The notes below the pieces were generated by a model. That model was not told the DNA's origin. It saw only the letters and a program-made list of their open reading frames with translations, and searched no databases. A stretch of 64,000 nt of DNA from Calliopum simillimum (taxonomy: Eukaryota > Arthropoda > Insecta > Diptera > Lauxaniidae), in contig OX638368.1 of NCBI GenBank assembly GCA_951812925.1, forward strand, positions 154,242,492 to 154,306,491, in the 5' to 3' direction. The translations under genes were made by a program, and so were the position numbers. Below are positions 12,450 through 23,789 of this stretch, one piece after another (the stretch's first letter is position 1; every line of letters begins with the position of its first letter).

Positions 12450-12949
12450 GTTCATTTTATTTGTATTCACAAATTTATCATATCGCCACTTCAATACTAC
12501 AACTAGGTAACTCCATTTTTCTAGTTTTGAGATGATTCAATTTTAAGATTTTGAAAAATTTAAATTTACACTGATTATCGACTTTTCTTCATTTGTATTT
12601 TGCTTATAATTTCGCAAAGGTGTCACTTTAGAAAACTCTAGTTAGACAAGATTGTGCGCTATGAAGAATATCTTAGGTCACTTATCCCAAGAATGATAAT
12701 TAGGAGTATGAAGGTGACGATATATTTTTGTTAAAGTAAAGTTATTAACATTCACTCAGAACTCTTGATCTTCACAGCGCAGTTGTTGAAATAAATTAAA
12801 TTTAGCTTCTTTTTCTATGAGTGCCATCGAACTTTTTTACAACGAGTGCAATTGATAAGGCAACAGAACTTGTGGGAGGTGACAGAGGTGCCATAGATCA
12901 ATAAAAAGTTGCATTTGATGATGCGGGTCTAAAATATAACCCTGAGGAG
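12450..12949. other. No gene recognised
   Basis: AT-rich, no identifiable element. Confidence 0.35.
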
Positions 12950-13265
12950 TTATAGGGAGAAACTGATTTTGGAGCACACTAACGTTTTAGAAGAAACTTT
13001 TTTACAAGAAGCTCTTAGATAATTGTATGAGCTTTCTAAAAGTGTATTTCGTTTATAGGGCTTGGAAGGATTTCGCAAAGTTATGAACCTTTAAAACTGA
13101 TATTTTAAATTTTTTTTCCTATTTTTTGATATTGGCGGCGATTTTAGTATGAACAAAGTCCTATTAAAATACCCTTCTATAATTTTTTTTTGTATTCTCG
13201 AAAAATTACACTTCTTTTGGTTACCATACCAATTATTTAATTTGAGGTCAGAAAAAATAATTATT
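12950..13265 (+). repeat. Dispersed repeat, partner of 19080-19375
   Basis: The two regions share, in order, CTAACGTTT, TAATTGTATGA, TTTCTAAAAGTGTATTTCG (with changes), a CATAGGG/TATAGGG word, TTTAAATTTTTTTTCCT-type tracts and TTTGAGGTCAGAAAAAA. No coding capacity or TIR is visible. Confidence 0.6.
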
Positions 13266-13657
13266 TTAGCTTAAAAATCAATAAGCGATTAGTTTTATAG
13301 TCCGGGAGCCGGCAATACTAAAAGTGCCGTTATCGCGGATTCTGAAATTTTTAATGCAAAATGGTAGTTTACACTACGACGAATAAGAAAAGCTTGGTCA
13401 GCATGGTTATAGCCTGGCAGAAATATTTTTAAATGATTTTTGAATTATTAAATTTTCGATATGTTTTGCCGTCATCGCGGATTTTGATCAGTCTTAACAT
13501 TATTCGATGATAAATTTCATAATCATTCAGAAAAAATCCGACCGACCTATTCGATTGAATTTTGTAAAACTGTTTTGATGCGTCTTAATTTTAAGGTACA
13601 TCTCATATGTTGAAGTTGTTCCATTAAAATAATTTACAAAATATTTATTCTTATTAG

Positions 13658-14395
13658 TACACGGAGAAAAAAATAGTATTTGCTACTTATTTCCATTAAA
13701 ATTTTACCAGAATTTCAAATCAGAATATTGACAACTTCACACCGAAGTAAGATTCACCTTACTGTTTTAGTCAATTTAGAATGTATGTTTCCTGGTAATT
13801 TTTATGAAAAAATCAGCGTGATATTAACCTTACTGTATAGTTCAAACAACAAAAAAAAAAAAAAAAAAAAAAAAAAATAATTAACTGGCGCTAGGGTACG
13901 AACCCTGGCCCTTCCATATGATAGTCAGATACATATCCTCTGGGCTGCTTACGCATGTGATGTAGAAGGAAAAAAAATTTGTATATAAAGAAAATGTCTG
14001 TCCAAAAATAGAAATTGTTACTAAAATTATAAAACTCAAAATGATTCTATACGTATATTCTTATGATATTTACCTGACTCGAGTAAGGTGACAATTATAA
14101 CACTCATTTTTGTGCGTGGAAAAAATAAAGTTATTTTGACTAGAATTATAAATTCAAAATGGTCATACATTTTTTTTCTGAAAGTATAAATTACTTTACA
14201 CAAAGTCAAATGTAGGAAATTTGTGGTAAATATTCCCTTATTATTTATCTACATTTTATTTGTAAATATGACGTTAGAGACCCATCAAATAGTTCTTACG
14301 TAAGGTAAATTATACTTGAAATTTATCGTTGATTACTTTAATTTTTCGACTAGCCGAGTGGAGTAAAAATAATGATGCGTATTTTTCTCCGTGTA
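13658..14395 (+). mobile_element. TIR family A, complete copy 3
   Basis: It starts TACACGGAGAAAAAAATAGT and ends TATTTTTCTCCGTGTA: terminal inverted repeats with TA at both edges, which may be the target duplication. It is about 738 bp and non-coding. It contains a long A tract (13850-13877) and, just after it, a tRNA-like segment on the minus strand. TIRs plus TA flanks suggest a MITE of the Tc1/mariner type, but TA could also be part of the TIR. This copy is the reference for copies at 8465, 11832 and 50272. Confidence 0.8.
13884..13965 (-). other. tRNA-like segment inside TIR family A
   Basis: On the minus strand AGCCCAGAGGATATGTATC resembles a pol III A box, and GGGTTCGTACCC at the expected downstream distance resembles a B box. 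The surrounding stem-loop order is tRNA-like, but I do not see a standard acceptor stem, so it is a tRNA-derived promoter module and not a functional tRNA gene. Confidence 0.5.
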
Positions 14396-15545
14396 GCAGT
14401 ATTAAATTGACTAATTTATGAACTAAAAATATTTTAAATAAACAACAAAATTATGCTTCAAAATAATGAATGGAACAGGTTAAAAACAAACTTCTGCACA
14501 AAGTTTTGGCTCAAATACCATCACAATAGCTGGGTTTTGTAAACGGATAATGTTGAAAGTTTAGACCTCTTTCCGATTCCTTCTGCTATTCTCTTCCATT
14601 TCCTTTGTACAAATTTTTAACAAAATAGCAAAAACAATTTTTTTTTTTTTAACGATCACAATTTAAATTTTAAGAAAAGAGAAACCTAAACCTAATTTCG
14701 CAAGGTCCAATTGAAATACTTTTTCTGTTTGTGTTTTCAATTTTAGCCACATTTTCTGGCAATTTGTTTTTCGTTTCCCATTTTTTTTTTTTTTTTTTTT
14801 TTTTGTCAATTTATTATTGTTGTTGTTATTGCTGTTTTTGTTTTTGTTCATTTTCTAAATGCAAAAACAAAATCTATAGCAAGCTTGTGGTTTTCTCTGA
14901 GTGATTTTGAAGTTTTAACGAGTTTGTTAGTAGATTTTGAGTAACGTTTACGTATGTATACAAACAGCATGATGGTAGTGGAAAGAGGAAAGAAAAATGA
15001 AAGGAAAACTGAAACGGAAGCATGAAATATTGAAATCCATTCAAGTCAATGGATACAAAATATTATGAACTTCCTTGAACACACATACAAATAAAAGTAA
15101 AAACATAAACAAACCGAAGGATGCAGAACCTTCAGCAGCATTTGAGGTGTTTTTAGCTTAACCCATTTTGAACGTAAAAGATTTTGATGAAACAAATTTG
15201 GCTTTTCTAGTTTAAAGAAATTTCTGAAATTGAAACACTTTCCAGATCATAATATCAGTGACTGTCGTCTTCCAGACCCATTTTCTTCTTTGAGCTTGCA
15301 GTATACCGTCATTATTTCAGTGTAGTTTGTAAAATTTTTCATTCATTTAATTCTTTATTTAGGGATATGAATATAAATTCTTACAGAATAGAAAATAGTA
15401 ACAATGAAATTCAAAAACTTCGATTACTTAGGAGACCTCATTTCGTTTCTTGACAAAGAAAAATCAAAATTATTACTACGACTTATCTTAGGTATTATGC
15501 ATTCTTAGTGATCTACAAATGGGAGCATTGGCAGTATAGCTTGTG
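14396..15545. other. No gene recognised
   Basis: AT-rich sequence with T tracts near 14640 and 14780. The asparagine/lysine-rich frame at 14663-14851 (-) comes from trinucleotide and homopolymer repeats. Confidence 0.4.
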
Positions 15546-16076
15546 TAAACAGTAAGGGAGTGTCTCCGGGTATGAAACGGGTTCTGTTTTTGAGCCATAA
15601 CTTGTTACTGTTTAAACCGTTTCAGGTCTTTTATATATCGTTCGAAAGGCAGTAGAAAGTAATTTCATTACATGCAAAAGTTATAACCAATTTTCTAAGT
15701 ATAAGTTTTTCGCAAAAAAAAATTTGTATCCGGGTATGAGACACCTAGAAAAATGCAATGAAAATCAGAAAATATGAAATAAGAACCTCATGACTGTGTG
15801 TACAAACTTTTATTCATTTTTCGTTACATTAATATTGATATTTGATAGTTGCACAAGATTTTGGTTCGAAAGAAAATTTATCCAAATCGTTACAAATTTT
15901 GTATCTGGGTATGAGAGACACCTAAAAAAATGCAATGAAAATTAAAAAATATGAAACATGAAAGATGGTCATAGCAAGAGGACGGATCGACAGTATTCAG
16001 ATTGGCAATATTAGTTTTGCATCATAGAAAAAATCGACTGTCTCATACCCGGAGGTGTGTCATACCCGGTGACTCT
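15546..16076. mobile_element. MITE-like element with CCGGGTATGA termini and internal copies
   Basis: The left end is GGGAGTGTCTCCGGGTATGA (from 15556). The right end carries two inverted copies, CATACCCGGAGGTGTG and CATACCCGGTGACTC (16044-16076). Two more direct copies lie inside at about 15730 and 15904 within a module, (T)GGGTATGAGA..CACCTA..AAATGCAATGAAAAT, repeated 174 bp apart. It is non-coding. The superfamily is not recognised. Confidence 0.7.
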
Positions 16077-16099
16077 CACCTACAGAAATAAAATGGTTT

Positions 16100-16690
16100 A
16101 GCACTTTGGCGGACGCGTTTGCATAAGCCGACAAGTCGAATGTCATAAGTTGAGACACATCTGTATATGTGACCATCCATTGGAAAAGGTACATTATTTT
16201 CACTCGCAAAATTTAGCAGTAGGTACAGCTTAAAATAAGATATAGGGTCAATTTTACTGGTTTTCAGTTTAAGGTGGAATTCTGTGCATACACATGTACT
16301 GAACATTTTACAACTGATTTGAGGTCGATTAACAAATAACAAATACCAACAAAAGCGGTCCTACCGAACCTCTACCCTGCAAAAATTGATAATTGACAAA
16401 CCTTGAACTTCAATGTCTACAATCTTGAGTTTTTCATTTTACGATTTCAAAATGCCATAGGTTAGGTTAGGTTGCAAGGGCATCTTTGGCATATATGCAA
16501 GCCAACTTCCACTTAGACCAAAATGCCATAACTCAGTAACTTTTTGAAATTTTCCAGTAATAAAGATGTCATTTTATTCAAAATTTTATGTATTTTTAGG
16601 AAATGCAAAAAAATGGTTTTTTATTTTGTGAAAATAAGGTACCTTCTCCACTGGATGGTCACATATGCCGACGCACAAAGAATATCGTGT
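16100..16690. mobile_element. Non-coding element with long inverted ends
   Basis: TATGTGACCATCCATTGGAA (from about 16165) followed by AAGGTACATTATTTTCAC is mirrored by GTGAAAATAAGGTACCTTCT...GGATGGTCACATATG at 16628-16670. The arms are about 45 bp and enclose about 420 bp. The interior hosts the 60-bp insertion described next. The superfamily is unknown. Confidence 0.65.
16460..16519 (-). mobile_element. 60-bp 5'-truncated non-LTR retrotransposon insertion
   Basis: AAAATGCCATA occurs at 16449-16459 and 16520-16530, an exact 11-bp target-site duplication around 60 bp. On the minus strand the insert ends in CAACCTAACCTAACC, the same kind of 3' tail seen on the non-LTR element at 31528-32380. 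An exact target duplication, a 3' tail repeat and extreme 5' truncation are the signature of target-primed reverse transcription. Confidence 0.85.
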
Positions 16691-19079
16691 TAAAACACGT
16701 TGCATTAATTGCATTGATTTTGTGTTTCTAGTTTTCAATAAATATTGAATATTCAATAAGCCTATAACTCCAAAACTTTAATTCGAATTCAAATATTTAA
16801 TTTAGAATTCAAAATCTTGTGTCCGCCATAGGTTTAAAATGTATCAATTTAAGCAGTACTAGACAGTCAATACTACCAGACTCAAGGAAATTAACGGTAA
16901 ATAACTGGAATCTTGTAAGTGATTGTTTTAAATTATAACACTGATAATAAGAACTTTATATTACTAAGCGTACAAGACTAGTGAATAAAACTGAAAGAGA
17001 GTACGGATCTCTGAAAAATGACGCTAACTAAAGCCTAACATCGGATAAGCTCTAGGTAATATGTAGACCAAATGGGAACGAAAAGAAAATTTAACATCAT
17101 ATACATCACCCAAATCTGTAAACTGAGAAACAACCAAAGGAGTAGTATATAAAATCAAATGAGATGAGAAAAAAACAGCGCTTGATAGAGGAAAGGACAT
17201 GAAAGCACATTTATTCAGAATATGAAAAAAATAATTTTCTCACACCAATCATACAGTTTATTTCCTTCACTTTGAAAAGATCTACGAGTATATCAGATCT
17301 TCTTTTTATTTTAAGGAAGAACTTAAAGTCATCAGCATACAGAAAGCATTTGCAAAAAAAAAAAATTAAAGTTATATCATTCACAATAATAATACAAACG
17401 GCACAAAATATTATCTTGTGTGACGGCAGATGTTACTTCAAAAGCTACAGATTTAAACTGGTCAAACACAAGAAAGCATTAACGATTAAATTAAAAAGAT
17501 TACAGCCAATTTAAAAAGGTCCAATCTAAATTGAACACTTGACATCTAAGAAAGCATTGTAATTGATTATGCTCTCAGATATTCAGATAAGAGTCAGATG
17601 CATCCACCTGGTTATGGCTTGCAGCAGTCTAAAGCAAGGGATGCCTTGTATGTTATGAAAAATCGACTGAAGATTTAAGAGTTGCTTAACTGCCTAAGCA
17701 AATTCATATGTTGGTGCCATAGTTCCCTACTTAAATATGCTCTATCTAGAAAAAAAGTTTTTTGGGAATTTCAATAGGAAGACACTAACCTTAGAACCTT
17801 TTATTTTTAGACTCGTTAACCCTAGAAATGTACCCATCGCCGATGAGAGGACATCTCAAGCCACCAAAATATTTTTAAATTTTTTCTTTTATCTTTGAGC
17901 TAATCGTATCCGATTTTCGAGTACCCTGAGCTTAACGTCAGTACACTTTTTCACACCATGAACACATACGTATAATGTCCACTTTTTTTCATTCACATTT
18001 CACAAATTGCTGATATTTCAGGAAATTGCTTATAACTTAATTTGGAAATAATTATTTCCAATAACTGGGCTTTATTATGTTTTCGGTGATAACATGAAAA
18101 TAAACTTCAAAGATTCTTAAATACGAGTACCTTTCTAGGCATAAATATAAATATTTTGGATGTAAAAAATGGGTTAGGCAGCAGCATGGGTTCATCATCA
18201 AAGCTTGAAATTTAGGTTACGTTATGGTAAATGACGTTCAATTAATTTTCTTTTGCTACACAAGTTTGTTATTGTTGTTGTTGTTATTGTTTTTCCTAAG
18301 AGTTTACAATATAGAAAACCATAAAGCAAAATACGCTATACAAGCCAGAAAAAAAAGATGCAAAAACAAAAAAATTAAGAAATCAACTTTTCAAAATTGC
18401 AAAAACTGTGATCCATTGAAGGAGGAAGCTGATGTATTCTACATTAATTTAAAGTTTTTGATTGATTTTTAAATTTACTTTCAATTTTTTTTTTTTTTAT
18501 TTTATTTTTCTGCTTTGTTTTTGTTTACTAACTAAACTGTTGCTTTGAAAATGTTGCTTGTTTTAGCATTTTAAGACCAAGCGAGAAAATGGAAAATTTT
18601 ATGCAAAATCATTTTATGTTCGTGGGTAAATTTTCTATTGATATCTAAATTACTGTGCAGCAAGTTAAGCATGAAAAAAATAATAAAATATCAAAGTGAA
18701 GCATTTTATTATGCTGTAGCAATAAATATTCTGCAAAATTTACACTTTTTTAATAAAACTTTTGATTATCAAATGTGATTTGGGGAAAAAAATATTAGCA
18801 TAAAACTTCTAGCTTGTACATATCTTGAGTAGGATTGCAAATTAAAATATTTTAACTTTGAAAATTACGATTATAGTTTCATGGCAAGATCCGAAATGTT
18901 CAAATATTTTGAAAGCTGCTCGTTAAATCAAATAACAAAAAAAAAAAAAAAAAAAACACATTTCCAATTATTTTAAAAGAACTATTCATCGATGTCAATC
19001 CCCGCTTAAAGAGGTGGTGGATGCAATTCCAAAATTTTAAATGGGAACCACCAAATTTTATTGAAAGAGACTTGTTTTA
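16691..19079. other. No gene recognised
   Basis: AT-rich, intron-like. Frames at 17272-17514 (+) and 18224-18472 (+) are lysine- or leucine-rich low-complexity frames without domains. GTT and poly-T/A tracts lie at about 18265, 18490 and 18935. Confidence 0.4.
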
Positions 19080-19375
19080 GAAAAAAATCTTGGTTCACCC
19101 TAACGTTTAAGAGGAGACTTTTTATAAACAAGTTTAAGCTAATTGTATGAACTTTTCAAAAGTGTATTTGGTTCATAGGGTTTGAAACGATTTCGTAAAA
19201 TTCTGGGCCTTTAAAAATTTTATTTTCAATTTTTTTTCTTAATTTTTGACTTTGGCAGCATAACGTTTTATAACTTTTTTTGGAATTCCTTTAATCTGCT
19301 CTTAATTCGGTTGCGCATTTGTCACACCAATTTCATAATTTGAGGTCAGAAAAAAAATACTTTTCAAAAATTATC
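19080..19375 (+). repeat. Dispersed repeat, partner of 12950-13265
   Basis: Shared words in the same order are CTAACGTTTAAGA, AATTGTATGAAC, CAAAAGTGTATTTGG, CATAGGGTTTGAAACGATTTCG and TTGAGGTCAGAAAAAA. No terminal repeats found. Confidence 0.6.
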
Positions 19376-19486
19376 CGTTTGAAGGCTCCGCTAGATAAAG
19401 TGCATCGCAACGAATGCGAGTAACGCGAGTAAATTATAAAAGGATATGTACAAAGGATGCGTTACAACTGCGAAGCGATGTATAAT

Positions 19487-20297
19487 TACACTGAGAAAAC
19501 AGTATGATTATACATATCAAAATTTGGTAATAATTAACAAACAATAAATTTGATATATGTAGGTGAATCGAATATTTGATATTATTTAATGAGCTGCATA
19601 TTTGAGCAATTTTATTGGTTCAATCGTATATTTGTTGATAACTACCAAATATATGTTTGAATATAAAGACCTTTATTATTTTTTATTAAGGCCTTTATTA
19701 TTATTAATCTTTTTATTAAAAAGGAACTAACATGGCAATATTTGCTTGGATCACGGCGACATCATAAAATATAATATACGCTATAAAAGTAAAAAATAAA
19801 ATAATTATTAAAAAAAAAACACTTTCTTTTCTGGGATTCAAACATACAACCTCCAGTATATGAGTCAAACGTCTTATACATTCAGCTTACTCTGTTTATA
19901 TATTTTTGAAGTTTTACAATAATTTTTTAAATTATTGTAGATGGAGTTAGCTCAATGCATAAGACGTTTGACTGATAACCTGGAGGTTGTATGTTCGAAT
20001 CCCAGACAAGAAAGTGTTTTGTTTTTTTAATAATTATTTTATTTTTTTACTTTTATAGCGTATATTATATTTTTTTATATTTTTTTTTTTTTTTTTTGAT
20101 TATTTTATTTTTTTGAATGCACTCGAACCCCAGACAAGGTTTTTTTTTAAATTATAGCAAATATTTGACATTCCATCAAACAGATATCATTTTTGGCTCA
20201 ATCAATAATATTTCAAGGTCCAATTAAAGGCACATTTTTTCTAGAATGTTCAATCAAATATATTTTTGTGAGGGAAACATACTCTTTTCTCAGAGTA
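19487..20297. mobile_element. TIR element with an internal palindrome of two tRNA-like arms
   Basis: The left end TACACTGAGAAAACAGTATG is matched by the right end CATACTCTTTTCTCAGAGTA, giving 20-bp TIRs with two mismatches and TA at both edges. The TIR resembles that of family A (TACACGGAGAAAA), so the two may belong to one superfamily. The centre is a near-perfect inverted repeat of about 135-bp arms. It is 811 bp and non-coding. Confidence 0.8.
19768..20074. repeat. Head-to-head tRNA-like inverted repeat
   Basis: Arms at about 19768-19906 and 19943-20074 are reverse complements with few differences. The right arm (plus strand) reads GTTAGCTCAATGCATAAGAC, an A-box-like start, then TTTGACTGATAACC in the anticodon-arm position, then TTCGAATCCC as B box. 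The left arm carries the same on the minus strand with CTCATA where the right has CTGATA. Outer parts of both arms share TATACGCTATAAAAGTAAAA. These are tRNA-derived promoter modules in divergent orientation; a functional tRNA is unlikely because the acceptor stem does not pair. Confidence 0.65.
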
Positions 20298-20394
20298 GGA
20301 AAAACAATAATTAGAAGTTTTGTATTTGCTTTGTTTTCCTTTTGCTGTAGTTCTTAACAAATCTATGCTGAGAATAATTTATGCTTTTAAGTTT

Positions 20395-20480
20395 TTCTGG
20401 ATGTCGTCATATTGGCCTGATGATAAGAGCTGTGGGTGGCCTTGAAACGTAACGAATCCAGCCTTCCAATAAACTTTTTA
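20395..20480 (+). other. CTGATGA..GAAAC motif, possible hammerhead-like or retroelement 3' remnant
   Basis: TATTGGC is followed by CTGATGA, 20 nt, GAAACG, and then CCAATA, which can pair with TATTGG as a stem. CTGATGA and GAAA are the conserved hammerhead core boxes, and such motifs are known from Penelope-like retroelements. The stem between the boxes is weak and the expected cleavage triplet is not clear. Low confidence; an AATAAA-containing retroelement tail is the alternative. Confidence 0.25.
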
Positions 20481-20908
20481 CATGAAAACAGTGAACAGTA
20501 AGCTCGAATGTCATCTGATCAATGCTTTTTGGTTGCAAATATTGCCAATCATTTTGTGTTCCGAAAAATAATTCAAATTTTAATCGTATTAAATTAACTA
20601 TAACTAAATCAATCTTAATTTAATAAGAACGCATGAATTAGGCAATTATTTAATTATGTAATTATCAAATTTAGTTATGGAAAAAGTATCATGGAAACCA
20701 AAATGTTTTAATTGCTTCATCTGCTAATCGACATCTTATAGAGCTATAAATATAGCCCACTTATATGAAGGTCCTTTCAGCTTCTACACTTTTCGGATCT
20801 GTTGTTAACAAAATAATAAAAGAAAATTTTTTTCCTCAATCTCCTTCACTTTTATATGTAGTTATTTCCTTTTTTAATATTTTTCAAAATTTCTTTTTTC
20901 AGCATATA

Positions 20909-22000
20909 CGTAGGGCACTACTTATATTTCGGGAATAGCAGATAATAACAAATATTTTTAATTGAAAATGGCTTTATTGTTTTTCAAAATATTCCTCTTG
21001 ATGATCAATATACTTTTGCATTCGTTCAAACCATTTGTCATAACAGTTTTCCCATTCCTCTTGAGACACCTCCAAAACATGGTTTTTGAACGCTTCAACT
21101 GCTTCTTCGGCGCTCGTAAATCGTTGACCACGGAGTTTACCTTTGATGTTCGGGAACAAGAAGAAGTCATTGGGTGCCAAATCAGGACTGTATGTAGGAT
21201 GAGTTATCAATTCGATGTTTTGACTGCTCAAAAATTCACCTGTTTCACGAGATGTGTGAGAGCTCGCATTGTCATGATGGTTCGTCTTCGGGGGTTGGTT
21301 TTACGAATTTTTCCCAACACTTCTGGCAAATAAATGGTTGTGTACCACACTAAATTGACCGTCCTACGTTACTCAAGTGGAACAGTGGCCACAGAAACAG
21401 GCGACCATTTGCTTCTTCTTCCACGAACAACTTTTGTTGGATTTAGCTCATCTTAGAATACCCACACGGTCGATTGTTGTTTTGTTTCCGGCTCATACGC
21501 ATACTCGTATATCCATGATTCGTCACTTGTTATGATCTAATGCACGTTTTTTGAAGCATCATGGTTGAATTTTTTAATCATTTCCATACATCAAACAATG
21601 CGAGCCTTTTTTGAGCGATTGATAAATTATGGGGTTTTCACCGAGAACAAACGTTTTTTACAACTAAATGTTCATGCCAAATCAAATGTATTGGAGTGGA
21701 GCTAATGCCCAAGGATGTCTCTATCTCACACTATGCCACATGACGATCTTTTATTATCAGTTCATGTACTGCATCGATGTTTTGTGGCACAACAACCGAT
21801 TTTGGACGACCTGCACGGAATTCGTCGGTGACCGAACTCCGACCACAATTGAATTCACTATATAAATCATATACTGCGGTTTTTGATTGTGCTTTATCAC
21901 CATACAAAGAACTGAGTTCATTAACACATTCTTGTTGACATAATCCACGTCAAAAGTTGTGAAAAATAATCCTACTCTTAACGACGGTGAACCTAAGCTA
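20909..22000 (-). mobile_element. Decayed mariner element, 3' end present, 5' end lost
   Basis: The retained transposon end on the plus strand is TA followed by CGTAGGGCACTACTTATATT. This resembles both ends of the mariner at 48973-50260 (CGTAGGCACC.. and the complement of ..GCCCACGG), so the two are the same family. No matching end is found beyond the transposase start near 21990; a small hairpin repeat begins there instead. Confidence 0.75.
20974..21990 (-). pseudogene. Mariner transposase, inactivated
   Basis: The D34D mariner transposase reading runs from about 21990 to the stop at 20974 on the minus strand. Recognisable order: an N-terminal helix-turn-helix segment with NIDAVHELIIKDRHVA; a YAYEPE region preceding a VWVF motif near 21480; the HHDNAS second-Asp motif near 21270; then SSQNIELITHPTYSPDLAPN, whose PND supplies the third Asp; and a clean C-terminus NCYDKWFERMQKYIDHQEEY. 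Several frameshifts and stops break it, including one after RHVA. The last 85 codons remain open (20974-21231). It is a close relative of the 49-kb copy but more decayed. Confidence 0.9.
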
Positions 22001-22029
22001 TCTTCTGATTTATTAGATGTGTTTTTTGT

Positions 22030-22150
22030 AGGCACTTTATCTGAGCTTGTCCAAAGCACATTTATTTATCTGGGTTAAGCTAAGCTTATATATTGTTGCT
22101 TTCGCATACGTTTGTTAAAATGTGCTGACATAAGCCCAGATAAACTGTCC
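22030..22150. repeat. Small inverted repeat next to the mariner
   Basis: TTTATCTGAGCTTGTCCAAA near 22037 is mirrored by TTTTAAAATGTGCTGACATAAG..CAGATAAA near 22115-22147. An inner TTATCTGGGTTAAGC / AGCCCAGATAA pair is also visible. It probably replaces the lost 5' end of the mariner. Confidence 0.5.
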
Positions 22151-23685
22151 ACAAACCATAGCTATTTACTAAGTTTTTATTTTGCAATATTTGGAATATC
22201 TTCTTCTAATGGTTTTTGACTACGCAACTTCTTTATAGTAAAATGAATCTTGGTGTTGTTTTAGCAATTAACAAGACTAAATCTTTTGAACACAGTACCT
22301 CTAAAGCGAAATGAAGTCATTTATTTTAGACCACTCTATATCAGTTAAATTAGTGTCAGATCATATATCAATCAAAGTTTTACTTATATATAAGTGTGTA
22401 TAGACTTTTTTAATTTAAATGATCCGCTGACCGATGTTGCCGATTGCAATTCCTAGTAGCTATCTCAAGCGTGAACACAAAATTGTGGTCTAAAAAGATT
22501 TAATCAGCAAATTATAGAAAAAAATGTTTACCTAAAAAAAAATATTTGTTTTCTTCTTCCACTTCGACTTTAATCATGTTTCAATCTCTATTTAAAGCCA
22601 TTTTTCTAACAAAATATTTGCAACCATTGTGTGACATATGTGGTATATTTATTTTCAAATTGCTAATCAATAAATGTGTATTTGGTGTCAAGCAATTTTT
22701 TGTTTTTGTCACTTGAAGGCCAACTTTGCGTGCACGCCATCAATGGTTTTTTTTTGTCAATGAAATATTTTGACATTTTTTCATTTCGTATTCCAATTTA
22801 ATTTCCTTTTCGATTGTTTTTTTTTTTTTGTTGTAAGACATTGTTTTTCTGTTGCCTTTTTATTTATTTGTTTGTTGTTTTTCTGTTTTTTTAATTTTTT
22901 TTTTTGTTTTTGTAACCATTTTCTATTGCGGCTACATCTCCTTATGCTGTTTATTTCCTTCGATTTTATTTTTTCACGAGGACTCTTTTATTATTGTTAT
23001 GTTGCAGTGTCTACTTTTGCTTTGTTATTTTTGTTTTACTTTTAATGTCTTTCTTTTCGATAAAAAATAAAATAACAGTCGGAAATGCTTAGATATATAT
23101 TCTTAACAATTGTAGGGATAAAACCAACATAGCAAGGACATTGAGAATGGCGGCAACAAGTGCGAGCTGAAAAGTCTTAACATAAATAAGTAAAATGATA
23201 AACAAATTTATGCATCTGTATTTGTATATTTGTATGTATGTACTAGAGGTTGTTCAATTCAACTTGTTTTTGTTGTTATTACTTATTATTCTTCTTGTTG
23301 GCATAGCTGCCAAAACGAAGACAATTGCCAAGGCCGGAGTTGATTGGCATTTTGTTTTTGACGTGAATTGTTGCTTTTTGTATTTAGGTCACAACTCAGC
23401 AAATGCTACTGAACGTCAAAGCATTTCTTCACATCTGTGTCGCCAAAGCGTTGCTTTCGATTTTTCGATTTTTCGAGAACTTCGAAAGCGTTGAAATATA
23501 TTCAGAACTTCAATAATGTTGTAAGAACTTGAGAAATGCCAAAAAATATAAAAAGATTCAAAACCTTGAAAAATTGAGTTGGTAACTCAAAAAATATTTC
23601 AAAAAAATCAAAAGAGATGGACAAAAACTCTTTTCTTATGAAATAGATTTTTAGTAAAAGCCATGTGGATTAGGCCAAGAGGTCG
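22151..23685. other. No gene recognised
   Basis: Poly-T-rich DNA yields phenylalanine/leucine-rich frames at 22770-23070 (+) that are composition artefacts. The frame at 23195-23494 (+) has no domain I recognise. Confidence 0.4.
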
Positions 23686-23758
23686 TGGTAACATTTTCAA
23701 AATACTGCAGTTTCGTGTATTCAATGTTTGCCCAAGCCAAAGGAAACACCCTTACTAG
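23686..23758 (+). mobile_element. DINE-1-like 3' end fragment
   Basis: It contains AAAATACTGCAGT, ATTCAATGTTTGCCCAAGCC and ACACCCTTACTAG followed by T, matching the 3' end of the element at 44961-45860. The hairpin just upstream of CTAG (TTTGCCCAAGCCAAA) is imperfect here. Confidence 0.65.
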
Positions 23759-23789
23759 TTTCCAACTTCTTAAGAGGGCTACCGTATCA

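Noticed and set aside
22770..23070. Phenylalanine-rich frames resembling membrane proteins
   Set aside because: Produced by poly-T tracts.
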